Assembly: GCF_900095225.1 (NCBI RefSeq)
Contig: NZ_LT607417.1
Coordinates: 169,540 to 233,539, forward strand
Direction of reading: 5' to 3'
Source: Pseudomonas sp. UMAB-08
Lineage (GTDB): Bacteria; Pseudomonadota; Gammaproteobacteria; Pseudomonadales; Pseudomonadaceae
DNA: 64,000 nucleotides
This document shows, one piece after another, positions 36,751-46,313 of this stretch. A program made the translations under genes and the position numbers. Numbering within the stretch: position 1 is the first letter of the stretch; the number at the start of each line of letters is the position of its first letter. Below the pieces are notes generated by a model. It had not been told where the DNA came from. It did not search any database and saw only the letters and a list, made by a program, of their open reading frames with translations.

Positions 36751-37110
36751 ATGCAAATCAACACGACCGCCCTCATCGTCAACCCATGCGATGACGAATA
36801 CGACGACATGGCCTTGTTCTGCTGCCACGGGGAAACAGGCGATCTGTTCTCGCTCACCCGCTTCCCTGACGAGAATCAGGTGGAGATCACGGTCGGTGAC
36901 GACAAGACAATCACCCTGGAAAATTTGAAAGTCACCCTCAGCGCCGAACGCCTGCTGGTTGAAATCGACCCCGCCGACGCTGAGCAGCTCGAGGGTCATG
37001 TCACCTATGAAATTCGTCACTCGACACCGGCGGACGAGTTGCGTGATGTCCAGGAAACCCTGGAGATCATTCTGGAAGACATCGGCACCTACGTCAGCGA
37101 AATTGCCTGA
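36751..37110 (+). CDS. Conserved hypothetical protein, acidic
   Basis: 119 residues, not recognised. It is strongly acidic (runs of D and E, such as CDDEYDDMALF) and predicted mixed alpha/beta, without signal peptide or membrane segment. AGGAAA stands 6-7 nt before the ATG, and the frame is clean. It precedes the amidohydrolase by 44 bp on the same strand and may be co-transcribed with it. Confidence 0.75.
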   Translation: MQINTTALIVNPCDDEYDDMALFCCHGETGDLFSLTRFPDENQVEITVGDDKTITLENLKVTLSAERLLVEIDPADAEQLEGHVTYEIRHSTPADELRDVQETLEIILEDIGTYVSEIA

Positions 37111-37154
37111 ACCCCATCGTTTGATCGTTAACCGACACCAAGACGGGAACAGTC

Positions 37155-37904
37155 ATGACCCCATCGATTTTCGATGCTCACTGCCACATCATTGATTCGC
37201 GCTTTCCCCTGGTGCCCAACAACGGTTATCTGCCCGAGCCTTTTAGCGTCGAGGATTACCTGACCCAAACCCGGCCACTGGGCGTCACCGGCGGCGCCGT
37301 GGTGTCCGGCTCTTTCCAGGGCTTCGACCAGGGTTATCTGCTCGACGCCCTGCATCGACTGGGGTCAGGCTTCGTTGGCGTGACCCAATTACCTGGTCGC
37401 GTGACCAACGCCGAACTGCAAACCCTGAATGGCTTTGGGGTGCGCGCACTGCGGTTCAACCTCAAACGCGGCGGTTCGGAGCAACTGGACCAGCTTGAAG
37501 CGCTGGCCCATCGCGTGCATGAGCAAGTGGGATGGCACTCCGAGCTGTACATCGACTCCCGCGAGTTGCCCGAGATTGAACAACGCCTGCTGCAATTACC
37601 GGCGATCAGCATTGATCATCTGGGTTTGAGCAAAGAAGGTCTGCCCAGTGTCCTGCGCCTGGCCGAAAAAGGCGTACGTATCAAGGCCTGTGGTTTTGGT
37701 CGGGTGGACTTCCCGGTAGCCTCGGCCCTGAAAGACATTTTCGCCGCCAACCCCCACGCCCTGATGTTCGGCACAGACCTGCCCTCCACCCGCGCGCCAC
37801 GGCCGTTTGCAGCGAGCGATATCGAGCTGCTGATCGATGCAGTGGGCGAACAAGGCGCACGGCTGGCGCTTTGGGACAATGCGGCGGCATTTTATCGGGT
37901 GTAA
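37155..37904 (+). CDS. Amidohydrolase-2 (TIM-barrel) family hydrolase
   Basis: 249 residues. The metal-binding FDAHCHIID at the N-terminus, the middle ISIDHLGLS and the late FGTDLPSTR match the COG3618-type amidohydrolase barrel. Predicted to hydrolyse a lactone or carboxylated substrate, possibly decarboxylate it; the true substrate is unknown. Cytosolic, ribosome site GGGAA. No catabolic neighbours help assignment. Confidence 0.85.
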   Translation: MTPSIFDAHCHIIDSRFPLVPNNGYLPEPFSVEDYLTQTRPLGVTGGAVVSGSFQGFDQGYLLDALHRLGSGFVGVTQLPGRVTNAELQTLNGFGVRALRFNLKRGGSEQLDQLEALAHRVHEQVGWHSELYIDSRELPEIEQRLLQLPAISIDHLGLSKEGLPSVLRLAEKGVRIKACGFGRVDFPVASALKDIFAANPHALMFGTDLPSTRAPRPFAASDIELLIDAVGEQGARLALWDNAAAFYRV

Positions 37905-38124
37905 GTACTGCAGAAGGCTGTGATGGAGATCTACCCAGCACCAACTTCCTACACAGCTTCGACACGACACGTCAGACAATTCCGAGACTTCCGCAGTCTT
38001 AATCTGATAATCCCAGAAAAAAGCCCATAGCCGTTAGTCGGCACAGCCCCGGATGGATTAAAGTAACGCCCCCAACCTCAGTGTCATTTGACGCTGTCGG
38101 TCACCCTGCCAGGAACAGTCAACG

Positions 38125-39084
<960 letters not shown>

Positions 39085-39088
39085 CCCC

Positions 39089-40033
39089 ATGCAACCCCAA
39101 CCGATTGCCGAGCCGGGAATACGCGTCAGCCTCGCCGAGCTGATCGAGATGCGCCATCGCGTGCGCGAAGTGCAACTGTTTTCCACCCCGAGCCAGCGCA
39201 GCCCGTTGATCGGCCTGCACCACTCCAAGCTGCGCGGGCGTGGCGTGGACTTCGATCAGGTGCGGGTTTACCAGGCCGGCGACGACGTGCGCACCATCGA
39301 CTGGCGCGTCACCGCCCGCACCCAGGAGCCGCACACCAAGCTGTTCCATGAAGAGCGCGAGCGCCCCATCTTCATTCTGGTGGAACAAAGCCGACGGCTG
39401 TTTTTCGGGTCGGGCCTGATGTTCAAATCGGTCCTCGCCGCTCAGGCTGCGGCACTGATCGGCTGGGCCGCCCTGGGCCATAACGACCGGGTCGGCGGGC
39501 TGGTGTTCGGCGACAACGAGCACTATGAGATCAAACCCCGGCGCAGCAAGCAGAGCCTGTTGCAGTTGCTCAACCGGCTGGTGCGGGTCAATCAATCGCT
39601 GCACACCGAAATCCCCGCCGACCGCGACGCGTTTGGCACCGCCCTGCGCCGCGCCCGTGAAGTACTGCGCCCCGGCAGTCTGGTGATCGTGATCTGCGAT
39701 GAGCGGGCGCTGTCCGATGCGGCCGAGCAGCAACTGAGTCTGCTGTCCAGGCATTGCGATCTGCTGCTGTTGCCGCTGTCCGACCCACTGGATCACGCTT
39801 TGCCGGCAGCCGGCCTGTTACGTTTCTCCGAACGCGGCGCACAGTTGGAACTCGACACCCTCAAACCGGACTTGCGCCAGGCCTATCGTGCTCAGGGCGA
39901 AGCCCGGGTCGCACGCTGGGAATTACTCGCGCAAAAACTGCGTGTGCCATCGATGCCACTGAGCACGCAAAGCGAGATGGTCGAGCAACTGCGCGAATAC
40001 CTGAACCCCCAGCGCCCCGGTAAACAACGATGA
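39089..40033 (+). CDS. DUF58 protein
   Basis: 314 residues with the DUF58 core YQAGDDVRTIDWRVTART followed by KLFHEERERPIF. No strong membrane segment in this version. It starts 4 bp after moxR and overlaps the next gene by 4 nt. DUF58 genes almost always follow moxR; the proteins are thought to belong to the same membrane-linked assembly, but the activity is not known. Confidence 0.93.
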   Translation: MQPQPIAEPGIRVSLAELIEMRHRVREVQLFSTPSQRSPLIGLHHSKLRGRGVDFDQVRVYQAGDDVRTIDWRVTARTQEPHTKLFHEERERPIFILVEQSRRLFFGSGLMFKSVLAAQAAALIGWAALGHNDRVGGLVFGDNEHYEIKPRRSKQSLLQLLNRLVRVNQSLHTEIPADRDAFGTALRRAREVLRPGSLVIVICDERALSDAAEQQLSLLSRHCDLLLLPLSDPLDHALPAAGLLRFSERGAQLELDTLKPDLRQAYRAQGEARVARWELLAQKLRVPSMPLSTQSEMVEQLREYLNPQRPGKQR

Positions 40034-40524
40034 ATACCCTGGAGCAACTGCAACCGCTGATCCCCCCCGCAGCGGTGAGCTTCTGGCCACCGGCGCCGGG
40101 CTGGTGGCTGCTCCTGCTCTTGCTTCCAGTGGCGGCGTGGGGGCTGTGGCGTTTGCGTCGATACTGGTCTGGCAAGCGCCCGGTCAGCCGCGCCGAGCAA
40201 CCGCTGGACCCTGTGAGGGTGGCTGCCCTGGAAGAACTTGCCGGACTGCCCAAGCCTTACGACGGCGCACCTGCTGGCGCCTGGCTGCAGCAGATCAACG
40301 CGCTGCTCAAGCGCCTGTGTCGCAACCACTATCCCTACAGCCAAAGTCACACCTTGAACGGCCGCAAGTGGCTGGCCTTTCTCGACAACCGGTGTCCCGC
40401 TGCCGGTCTGACCCGCTGGATGGTGCTGGTCGAAGGCGCGTACAAACCGGAGTGCAAACTCGACGACAAAGCCATCACCGGCCTGAATCAGGCGGTCGAG
40501 ACCTGGATTCGCAAACATGTTTGA
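40030..40524 (+). CDS. DUF4381 membrane protein
   Basis: 164 residues. It has one transmembrane helix at about 26-45 (WWLLLLLLPVAAWGLW) after a short Pro-rich head, then a soluble domain with LPKPYDGAPAGAWLQQINALLKRLCR typical of DUF4381. It is coupled on both sides (ATGA with DUF58, 8-nt overlap with the VWA gene). Probably an inner-membrane partner of the VWA proteins. Confidence 0.9.
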   Translation: MNTLEQLQPLIPPAAVSFWPPAPGWWLLLLLLPVAAWGLWRLRRYWSGKRPVSRAEQPLDPVRVAALEELAGLPKPYDGAPAGAWLQQINALLKRLCRNHYPYSQSHTLNGRKWLAFLDNRCPAAGLTRWMVLVEGAYKPECKLDDKAITGLNQAVETWIRKHV

Positions 40525-41587
40525 GTTCGCCTGGCTGTGGGTCTTCGCCCTGCTGCCACTGCCCTGGCTGATGAGAATACTGTTGCCTGCGGCAGACAGC
40601 GGTGAAGCGGCGCTCAAGGTCAGCTTTCTCAGCGAACTGGAAAGTCTGGCCGGGCGTCGGGCGCGGGTTCATCTGCCCGGCTGGCGGCAGCAGGCACCGT
40701 TTATTCTGCTATGGCTGTTATTGCTGATGGCCGCTGCCCGTCCAGAGTGGCTGGGTGAACCGTTGCCGATCGCCGCCAGCGGTCGCGACTTGCTGGTGGC
40801 CGTGGACGTCTCCGGTTCCATGGACTACCCCGACATGCACTGGAACAACGATGAGGTCAGCCGCTTGACCCTGGTCCAGCACTTGCTGGGGGACTTTCTC
40901 GAACATCGCGAAGGTGATCGGGTCGGGCTGATTCTGTTTGGCAGCCGGGCCTATCTCCAGGCCCCCCTGACGTTCGACCGACACACCGTGCGCATCTGGC
41001 TGGACGAAGCGCGGATCGGCATTGCAGGGAAAAATACAGCTATCGGCGACGCCATCGGCCTGGGTCTCAAGCGTCTGCGTCTGCGCCCGGCACAAAGCCG
41101 GGTATTGGTGCTGGTCACCGACGGCGCCAACAACGGCGGCGAAATCGATCCGGTGACCGCCGCACGCCTGGCCGCCAGTGAAGGGGTAAAAATCTACCCG
41201 ATCGGCATTGGCGCCGACCCGGAACAAGGCGGAACGCTGGGCATACCGGGGTTGAACCCGAGCCTGGACCTGGACGAGCCCACCCTCAAACACATTGCCG
41301 ACATCACCGGGGGCAAATATTTTCGCGCACGTGACGGCCAGCAATTGCAAAAAATCAGACAAACCCTCGACACCCTGGAGCCGGTCGCCCAACAACCGAC
41401 CCAGGCACGCTCGGCCCAGGCGTTGTATCACTGGCCGCTGGCCGCCGCGCTGCTATTAAGCATGCTGTTGGTGATCCGCGAACGCTTTCCGAACAACGTG
41501 CTGCAACGCTTTTTCAAACAGAAAGTTTTTCTGCCGTCGAATGAGCAATGGCGTCAGCGACTCAAGCGTTTGCGGAGGCGTCGATGA
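40517..41587 (+). CDS. BatA-like von Willebrand A membrane protein
   Basis: 356 residues. Two N-terminal membrane helices (residues 1-20 and about 58-75), then a VWA domain with an intact metal site DVSGSMD (about 96-102) and the later threonine and aspartate in TDGANNGG, and a C-terminal helix near 312-328. Topology fits Bat proteins displaying the VWA domain in the periplasm. It follows DUF4381 and overlaps the next gene. Confidence 0.93.
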   Translation: MFEFAWLWVFALLPLPWLMRILLPAADSGEAALKVSFLSELESLAGRRARVHLPGWRQQAPFILLWLLLLMAAARPEWLGEPLPIAASGRDLLVAVDVSGSMDYPDMHWNNDEVSRLTLVQHLLGDFLEHREGDRVGLILFGSRAYLQAPLTFDRHTVRIWLDEARIGIAGKNTAIGDAIGLGLKRLRLRPAQSRVLVLVTDGANNGGEIDPVTAARLAASEGVKIYPIGIGADPEQGGTLGIPGLNPSLDLDEPTLKHIADITGGKYFRARDGQQLQKIRQTLDTLEPVAQQPTQARSAQALYHWPLAAALLLSMLLVIRERFPNNVLQRFFKQKVFLPSNEQWRQRLKRLRRRR

Positions 41588-43317
41588 TCACGTTCTGGCC
41601 GCACTGGCTCAGGCCTTGGTGGTTGCTGTTACTGCCGCTGCTGGGCTGGTTGCTGTGGCAACTCTGGCACCGACAAAAACGTGCAGGACGCTGGCAGATG
41701 ATCCTGCCTGTGGCTTTCCACGCGGTATTGCTCGGAGGCGGCAGTGGTCGCGACAGCAAATTGCCGTGGGTTGCGCTGGGCCTGGCCTGGACCCTCGCCG
41801 TGCTGGCGTTGCTCGGCCCGAGTTGGCAGCACGTCGAGCAATCCAGCCAGAAGCCCGCCGACCCATTGGTGGTGTTGCTGGAGCTAACCCCGGAAATGCT
41901 CGCCACCGACACTCCACCGACTCGGCTGGAGCAGGCGCGACGTAAACTGCTCGACCTGTTGCAGAGCCGCAGCGATTCGCAGACGGCGATCATCGTCTAT
42001 GCCGGTAGCGCTCACACCCTGGTGCCGCTGTCTGACGACCTGGCCACCAGTCGCAATCTGCTCGAAGCGCTCAAGCCCTCGATCATGCCCGAGGCTGGGC
42101 ACCGCGCCGATCTGGCGGTAACCAAAGCGCTTGCCCTGCTCAAGCAAAGTGCGCAGGGCCAGGGCCGCTTGCTGTTGATCGGCTCGTCACTCAGCGAACA
42201 GGAACGCCAAGGCATCCGCGAAGCATTGAGCCGTCAGTCGCCGCCGCTGCTGATCCTCGGCGTCGGCACCGCTGACGGTGCCCCGGTCACGCAGGAAAAA
42301 GGCGGCTTTCTCAGAGACCCACAGGGCGCAATCCTGCTGCCCCGTCTGGACAGCCCAAGCCTGAAGGACTTCGCCAGCCAGATCGACGGGCGCTATCGAC
42401 AGGCCCGACTGGATGACTCCGACCTGCGAGGGCTGGGCCTGTTCGACAGTCCGCAAAGCCTTCGCAGCGATGGCCAGACCGTGCATCTGGACAGTTGGGA
42501 CGACCAGGGGCCCTGGCTGCTGCTGCCGTTATTGTTGCTTGCGGCCTGCGCCGGGCGCCGAGGCTGGTTGTTGTGCCTGCCGCTGTTGTTCATGCTTCCG
42601 CAGCCCAGCTATGCCTTCGAGTTCAACGACCTGTGGTTGCGGCCCGACCAACAGGGCCAGCGCCTGCTCGAACAAGGTCAGCCCGCCGAAGCTGCGCAAC
42701 ACTTCAAGGACAGGCAATGGCAAGGCGTGGCGCTGTACCAGGCCGGCGACTATGCCAGTGCCGCTCAGCGATTTGCTGAAAGCAACAACGCCGCCGACCA
42801 CTATAATCGCGGCAATGCGCTGGCCAGGGCTGGCGAACTGGAAGCCGCGCTGGATGCCTATGAACAGGCCCTGGAACGCCAACCCGATCTGCAGCCGGCG
42901 TTGAAAAACAAAGCCCTGGTCGAGCGTTTGCTGGAACAGGACAAGCAGCAACAGGCCTCCAGCCCCAGCAAGCCGGACGACAGCAAAAAAGACGACATCG
43001 GCGAAGACCCACAAGCTGGCGCGGCGACAGCACCGCAGAATTCAAATCAGCCTCCGTCAGGTGACGACAGCAGCGCCAATAACAACACCGTTACCAGCAA
43101 CCCGAACAGCCCGGCTGGCGGCAACGACGTTCCAGGCTCACAACTGGGCGATGAAAACACCACCCGACCACCGATCAAACCCGCCGAAACCGCCCTCGAC
43201 GGAGAGCGACGGCAAGCTCTGGAACAATGGTTGCGACAGATCCCGGACGACCCCGGCGAATTGTTGCGACGTAAATTCTGGTATGAACAGCAACAGCGTC
43301 AGGAACAGACCCGATGA
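41584..43317 (+). CDS. BatB-BatC fusion: VWA plus tetratricopeptide repeats
   Basis: 577 residues from an ATG overlapping the batA stop (ATGA). Two N-terminal membrane helices, a VWA domain, a membrane helix pair near 315-340, TPR repeats (AEAAQHFKDRQWQGVALYQ, then ADHYNRGNALARAGELEAAL) and a low-complexity Asn/Ser/Gln tail ending in a conserved WLRQIPDDPGELLRRKF segment. The VWA metal site, normally DxSxS, reads LLELTPEM here, so metal binding by this subunit is doubtful. It joins functions that other bacteria encode as batB and batC. Confidence 0.92.
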   Translation: MITFWPHWLRPWWLLLLPLLGWLLWQLWHRQKRAGRWQMILPVAFHAVLLGGGSGRDSKLPWVALGLAWTLAVLALLGPSWQHVEQSSQKPADPLVVLLELTPEMLATDTPPTRLEQARRKLLDLLQSRSDSQTAIIVYAGSAHTLVPLSDDLATSRNLLEALKPSIMPEAGHRADLAVTKALALLKQSAQGQGRLLLIGSSLSEQERQGIREALSRQSPPLLILGVGTADGAPVTQEKGGFLRDPQGAILLPRLDSPSLKDFASQIDGRYRQARLDDSDLRGLGLFDSPQSLRSDGQTVHLDSWDDQGPWLLLPLLLLAACAGRRGWLLCLPLLFMLPQPSYAFEFNDLWLRPDQQGQRLLEQGQPAEAAQHFKDRQWQGVALYQAGDYASAAQRFAESNNAADHYNRGNALARAGELEAALDAYEQALERQPDLQPALKNKALVERLLEQDKQQQASSPSKPDDSKKDDIGEDPQAGAATAPQNSNQPPSGDDSSANNNTVTSNPNSPAGGNDVPGSQLGDENTTRPPIKPAETALDGERRQALEQWLRQIPDDPGELLRRKFWYEQQQRQEQTR

Positions 43318-44975
43318 GTCGCCCGTACACTTTATTGATCAGCCTCATGCTGGGTCTTATGGCTCTGTCGGCTCAGGCTGCCGAGCTGGTGGCCAGCGTC
43401 GATCGTGCGCGCCTGAACTCCGGCGAGACCGTAGAGCTGACCCTGGAATCCAATGACGTCACGTTGTTCGGCAAACCCGATCTGACCACGCTGGAGGCTG
43501 ATTTCGACGTACGCGGCACGCGCCAGATCAACCACCTGACCACTCTGGATGGCGGCGCTCAAGCCACCACACGATGGATCATTACCCTGCTGCCGAAGCA
43601 GAATGGCACCGTGATCATCCCCTCGTTGCAACTGGGCGAACTGAAAAGCCAGCCCATCACGTTGCAAGTGGTGCAAAGCGAAGCCCAGGACCAGGGCACG
43701 CTGGCGCCGGTGTTCATCGACGCCAGCCTCGATCAGGAAAGCGTCTACGTTCAAGCTCAAGTCGTGCTGACCCTGCGCATCTATCACTCGGTCGCACTGT
43801 TCGACGACAGCAACCTGACGCCCTTGCAGATCCAGGATGCACGGATCGAGAAACTCGGTGATTCGCGCACCTATGAAAAACTGATCAATGGCATTCGCCA
43901 CGGCGTCATCGAGATACGCTATGCGATTTATCCACAGCACAGCGGCGAGTTGCTGATTCCCGCGCAAGTCTTCAGTGCAACGTTGGTGCAGGACGCTCAG
44001 GCCCAGAATCAGGGGCAAGCCCAGGGTGTCAACCCGACCGGTCCCAAGCCAGGCAAGCAGGTGCACGTCAGCTCCGCCGAAATCCCCCTGTGGATAAAAC
44101 CCCAGCCCGCCGACTACCCTGCCGACGCTCCATGGTTGCCCGCACGCAGCGTGAGCTTGAGCGAGACCTGGAACCCGGAGCCGGAACACAGCCAGGTCGG
44201 CGACTCCCTGACCCGCAGCCTGACAATCCGCGCCGAAGGTTTGTCCAGCGCGCAACTGACGCCACTGCCCGGCACCGACGTCAGTGGCCTGCGTCGTTAC
44301 CCCGATCAGCCTCAATTGGCCAACCTGACCAGCGAACGGGGCCTGATCGGCAGCCGCGAAGAACGCGAAGCCCTGGTGCCAACACGCACAGGCGCAATCG
44401 ATTTGCCGGCGGTGGACGTGGTCTGGTGGAACACCCTTGAAGATCATCTGGAACACAGCAGCCTCCCCGCGCGCACCCTGCAGGTGGTGAATAACCCGAG
44501 TCTGTCCATGGACGCTCCGATGGGCACCGACGCGAACGGCCTGACCATCACCGGGCAAACGTTGTGGGCGTGGCAACTGAGTACGTTATTTCTGGCCTGC
44601 ACTACCCTGCTCGGCTTTGGCCTGTGGTGGCGCGCGCGTTGGCAACCGGCAGTGTCTCGGGTTGTGCAAACGGGTCCGAGCCCGCGCACCGTGCTCGATG
44701 AGCTCAGGCGTGCCAGTCAGGCCAACGATCCACAGGCGACCCGTCAGGCTCTGGATGCCTGGGCTCGCCAACAACCGGAAACCCTGGCCGACATGGCAGC
44801 ACGTTTCGTGCCCTTGTCCGACGCCCTCGACGGCCTGAACGGCGCGCTGTACAGCGAGGCCGGCCAGTACTGGCAAGGTGAAGAGCTGTGGCGCGCCGTG
44901 CGTACCTTGCCAGCAGGTGAGCGGGTTCAAAATCCGGCCACCGACACCAGCCTGCCACCGCTGTACCCGAAATAA
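43314..44975 (+). CDS. BatD-like periplasmic protein
   Basis: 553 residues with an N-terminal signal peptide ending SAQA at about residue 22, repeated Ig-like beta domains, one helix at about 416-440 (LSTLFLACTTLLGFGLWW) and a cytoplasmic tail. It matches the BatD ('oxygen tolerance') family. Last gene of the operon, coupled to the BatB-TPR gene by ATGA. Confidence 0.92.
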   Translation: MSRPYTLLISLMLGLMALSAQAAELVASVDRARLNSGETVELTLESNDVTLFGKPDLTTLEADFDVRGTRQINHLTTLDGGAQATTRWIITLLPKQNGTVIIPSLQLGELKSQPITLQVVQSEAQDQGTLAPVFIDASLDQESVYVQAQVVLTLRIYHSVALFDDSNLTPLQIQDARIEKLGDSRTYEKLINGIRHGVIEIRYAIYPQHSGELLIPAQVFSATLVQDAQAQNQGQAQGVNPTGPKPGKQVHVSSAEIPLWIKPQPADYPADAPWLPARSVSLSETWNPEPEHSQVGDSLTRSLTIRAEGLSSAQLTPLPGTDVSGLRRYPDQPQLANLTSERGLIGSREEREALVPTRTGAIDLPAVDVVWWNTLEDHLEHSSLPARTLQVVNNPSLSMDAPMGTDANGLTITGQTLWAWQLSTLFLACTTLLGFGLWWRARWQPAVSRVVQTGPSPRTVLDELRRASQANDPQATRQALDAWARQQPETLADMAARFVPLSDALDGLNGALYSEAGQYWQGEELWRAVRTLPAGERVQNPATDTSLPPLYPK

Positions 44976-45020
44976 TGCTGAATATCTGCGGTTTTTATTC
45001 GATCTTCATTGACTGACCCG

Positions 45021-45050
45021 GCCTCTTCGCGGACAAGTCCGCTCCTACAG
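45021..45050. repeat. Single REP-like element between batD and sbcD
   Basis: GCGGAC-AA-GTCCGC followed by TCCTACAG is the core of the Pseudomonas palindromic repeat family. It is a lone copy in the 93-bp gap. Confidence 0.6.
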
Positions 45051-45068
45051 GCTGTACAAGGATTCCCC

Positions 45069-46313
45069 ATGCGTTTGTTCCACACCTCCGACTGGCACCT
45101 CGGCCAGAACCTGCATGGCCAGGAGCGAGACTTCGAACACGCCTGCTTTCTGACCTGGCTGCTGGGCCGCCTGGTCGACCGCCAACCTGACGTGCTGTTG
45201 ATCGCGGGGGACATTTTCGACACCGTCAACCCGCCGGTCAAAGCCCAGGAGCGCCTGTACGACTTCATCGTCAACGCTCACGAACAGCTCCCGTTGCTGA
45301 CTATTGTGATGATCGCCGGCAACCACGACTCCGGCTCGCGCATCGAACTGCCTGCACCACTGATGCGCCGTTTGCGCACCCATGCCCTGGGGCGGGTGTT
45401 GTGGCTTGATGACGGACAACTGGATGCCGAGCGGCTGTTGCTGCCGTTACCCAAGGCCAACGGCGACATCGGCGCCTGGTGCCTGGCGCTGCCGTTTCTT
45501 CGGCCCGCTGAAGTCACGGGCGCCACCCTGGGCGACGACTACCTGCGCGGTATTGGTCGGGTCCATGAACTGCTGATCGAAGCCGCCAACCTCAAGCGCC
45601 AACCGGGACAGGCCTTGATCGCCATCAGCCACGCGCACATGGCCGGTGGCTCGGTGTCCGAAGACTCTGAACGCAGCCTGATCATCGGCAACGCCGAGGC
45701 CCTGCCCGCCAGTCTGTTCGGTCCGAGCATCACCTACGTTGCCCTTGGCCACCTGCACAAACCGCAGAAGGTCAACGGTGAAGATCGCATCCGCTACAGC
45801 GGCTCGCCGATCCCGCTATCGTTTTCCGAGATCGGCTATCAGCATCAGATTCTCGAAATCAATTGCGACGGCGATCAACTGATCAGCGTCGAACCCTGCC
45901 TGATTCCTCGCGCAGTCAATCTGCAACGCGTCGGACCGGCTCCTCTGGCCGAGTTATTGGTGCAACTGGGGTCCTTGCCGAATATCGATCTGCTGGCTGA
46001 CATCGAGCGCCAACCCTGGCTGGAAGTTCGGGTGCGCCTCGACGAGCCACAGCCCGATCTGCGCCAGCAAATCGAAACCGTCCTGCAAGGCAAGGCCGTA
46101 CGTCTGGTGCGCATCGCCACCGAATATGCGGGCAACGGCGGCGCCGGGGGCGATGACAGCGGCAACGGCCTGATCGACCTTGACCAACTCAGCCCGCTGG
46201 AACTGTTCAGCCGCGCCTGGCAGGACAGCTACGGCAGCGAGGTCGACGAACAAACCCTCAAGGATTTCGCCACGCTCTTGCAGGACGTGCAACTGGAGAG
46301 CGAACAGCCATGA
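45069..46313 (+). CDS. sbcD: Exonuclease subunit SbcD
   Basis: The Mre11-type nuclease that with SbcC opens hairpins and processes blocked DNA ends. 414 residues from the ATG at 45069 (MRLFHTSDWHLG, AAGGA upstream); an upstream in-frame extension is not coding-like. Metal-site motifs: DWHLG, GDIFD, GNHDS, and GHLHKPQ. It overlaps sbcC by ATGA. Confidence 0.96.
   Translation: MRLFHTSDWHLGQNLHGQERDFEHACFLTWLLGRLVDRQPDVLLIAGDIFDTVNPPVKAQERLYDFIVNAHEQLPLLTIVMIAGNHDSGSRIELPAPLMRRLRTHALGRVLWLDDGQLDAERLLLPLPKANGDIGAWCLALPFLRPAEVTGATLGDDYLRGIGRVHELLIEAANLKRQPGQALIAISHAHMAGGSVSEDSERSLIIGNAEALPASLFGPSITYVALGHLHKPQKVNGEDRIRYSGSPIPLSFSEIGYQHQILEINCDGDQLISVEPCLIPRAVNLQRVGPAPLAELLVQLGSLPNIDLLADIERQPWLEVRVRLDEPQPDLRQQIETVLQGKAVRLVRIATEYAGNGGAGGDDSGNGLIDLDQLSPLELFSRAWQDSYGSEVDEQTLKDFATLLQDVQLESEQP

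Noticed and set aside
42529-43014. Antisense frame within the BatB-TPR gene
   Set aside because: Shadow of a biased coding sequence; no start signal or domain.
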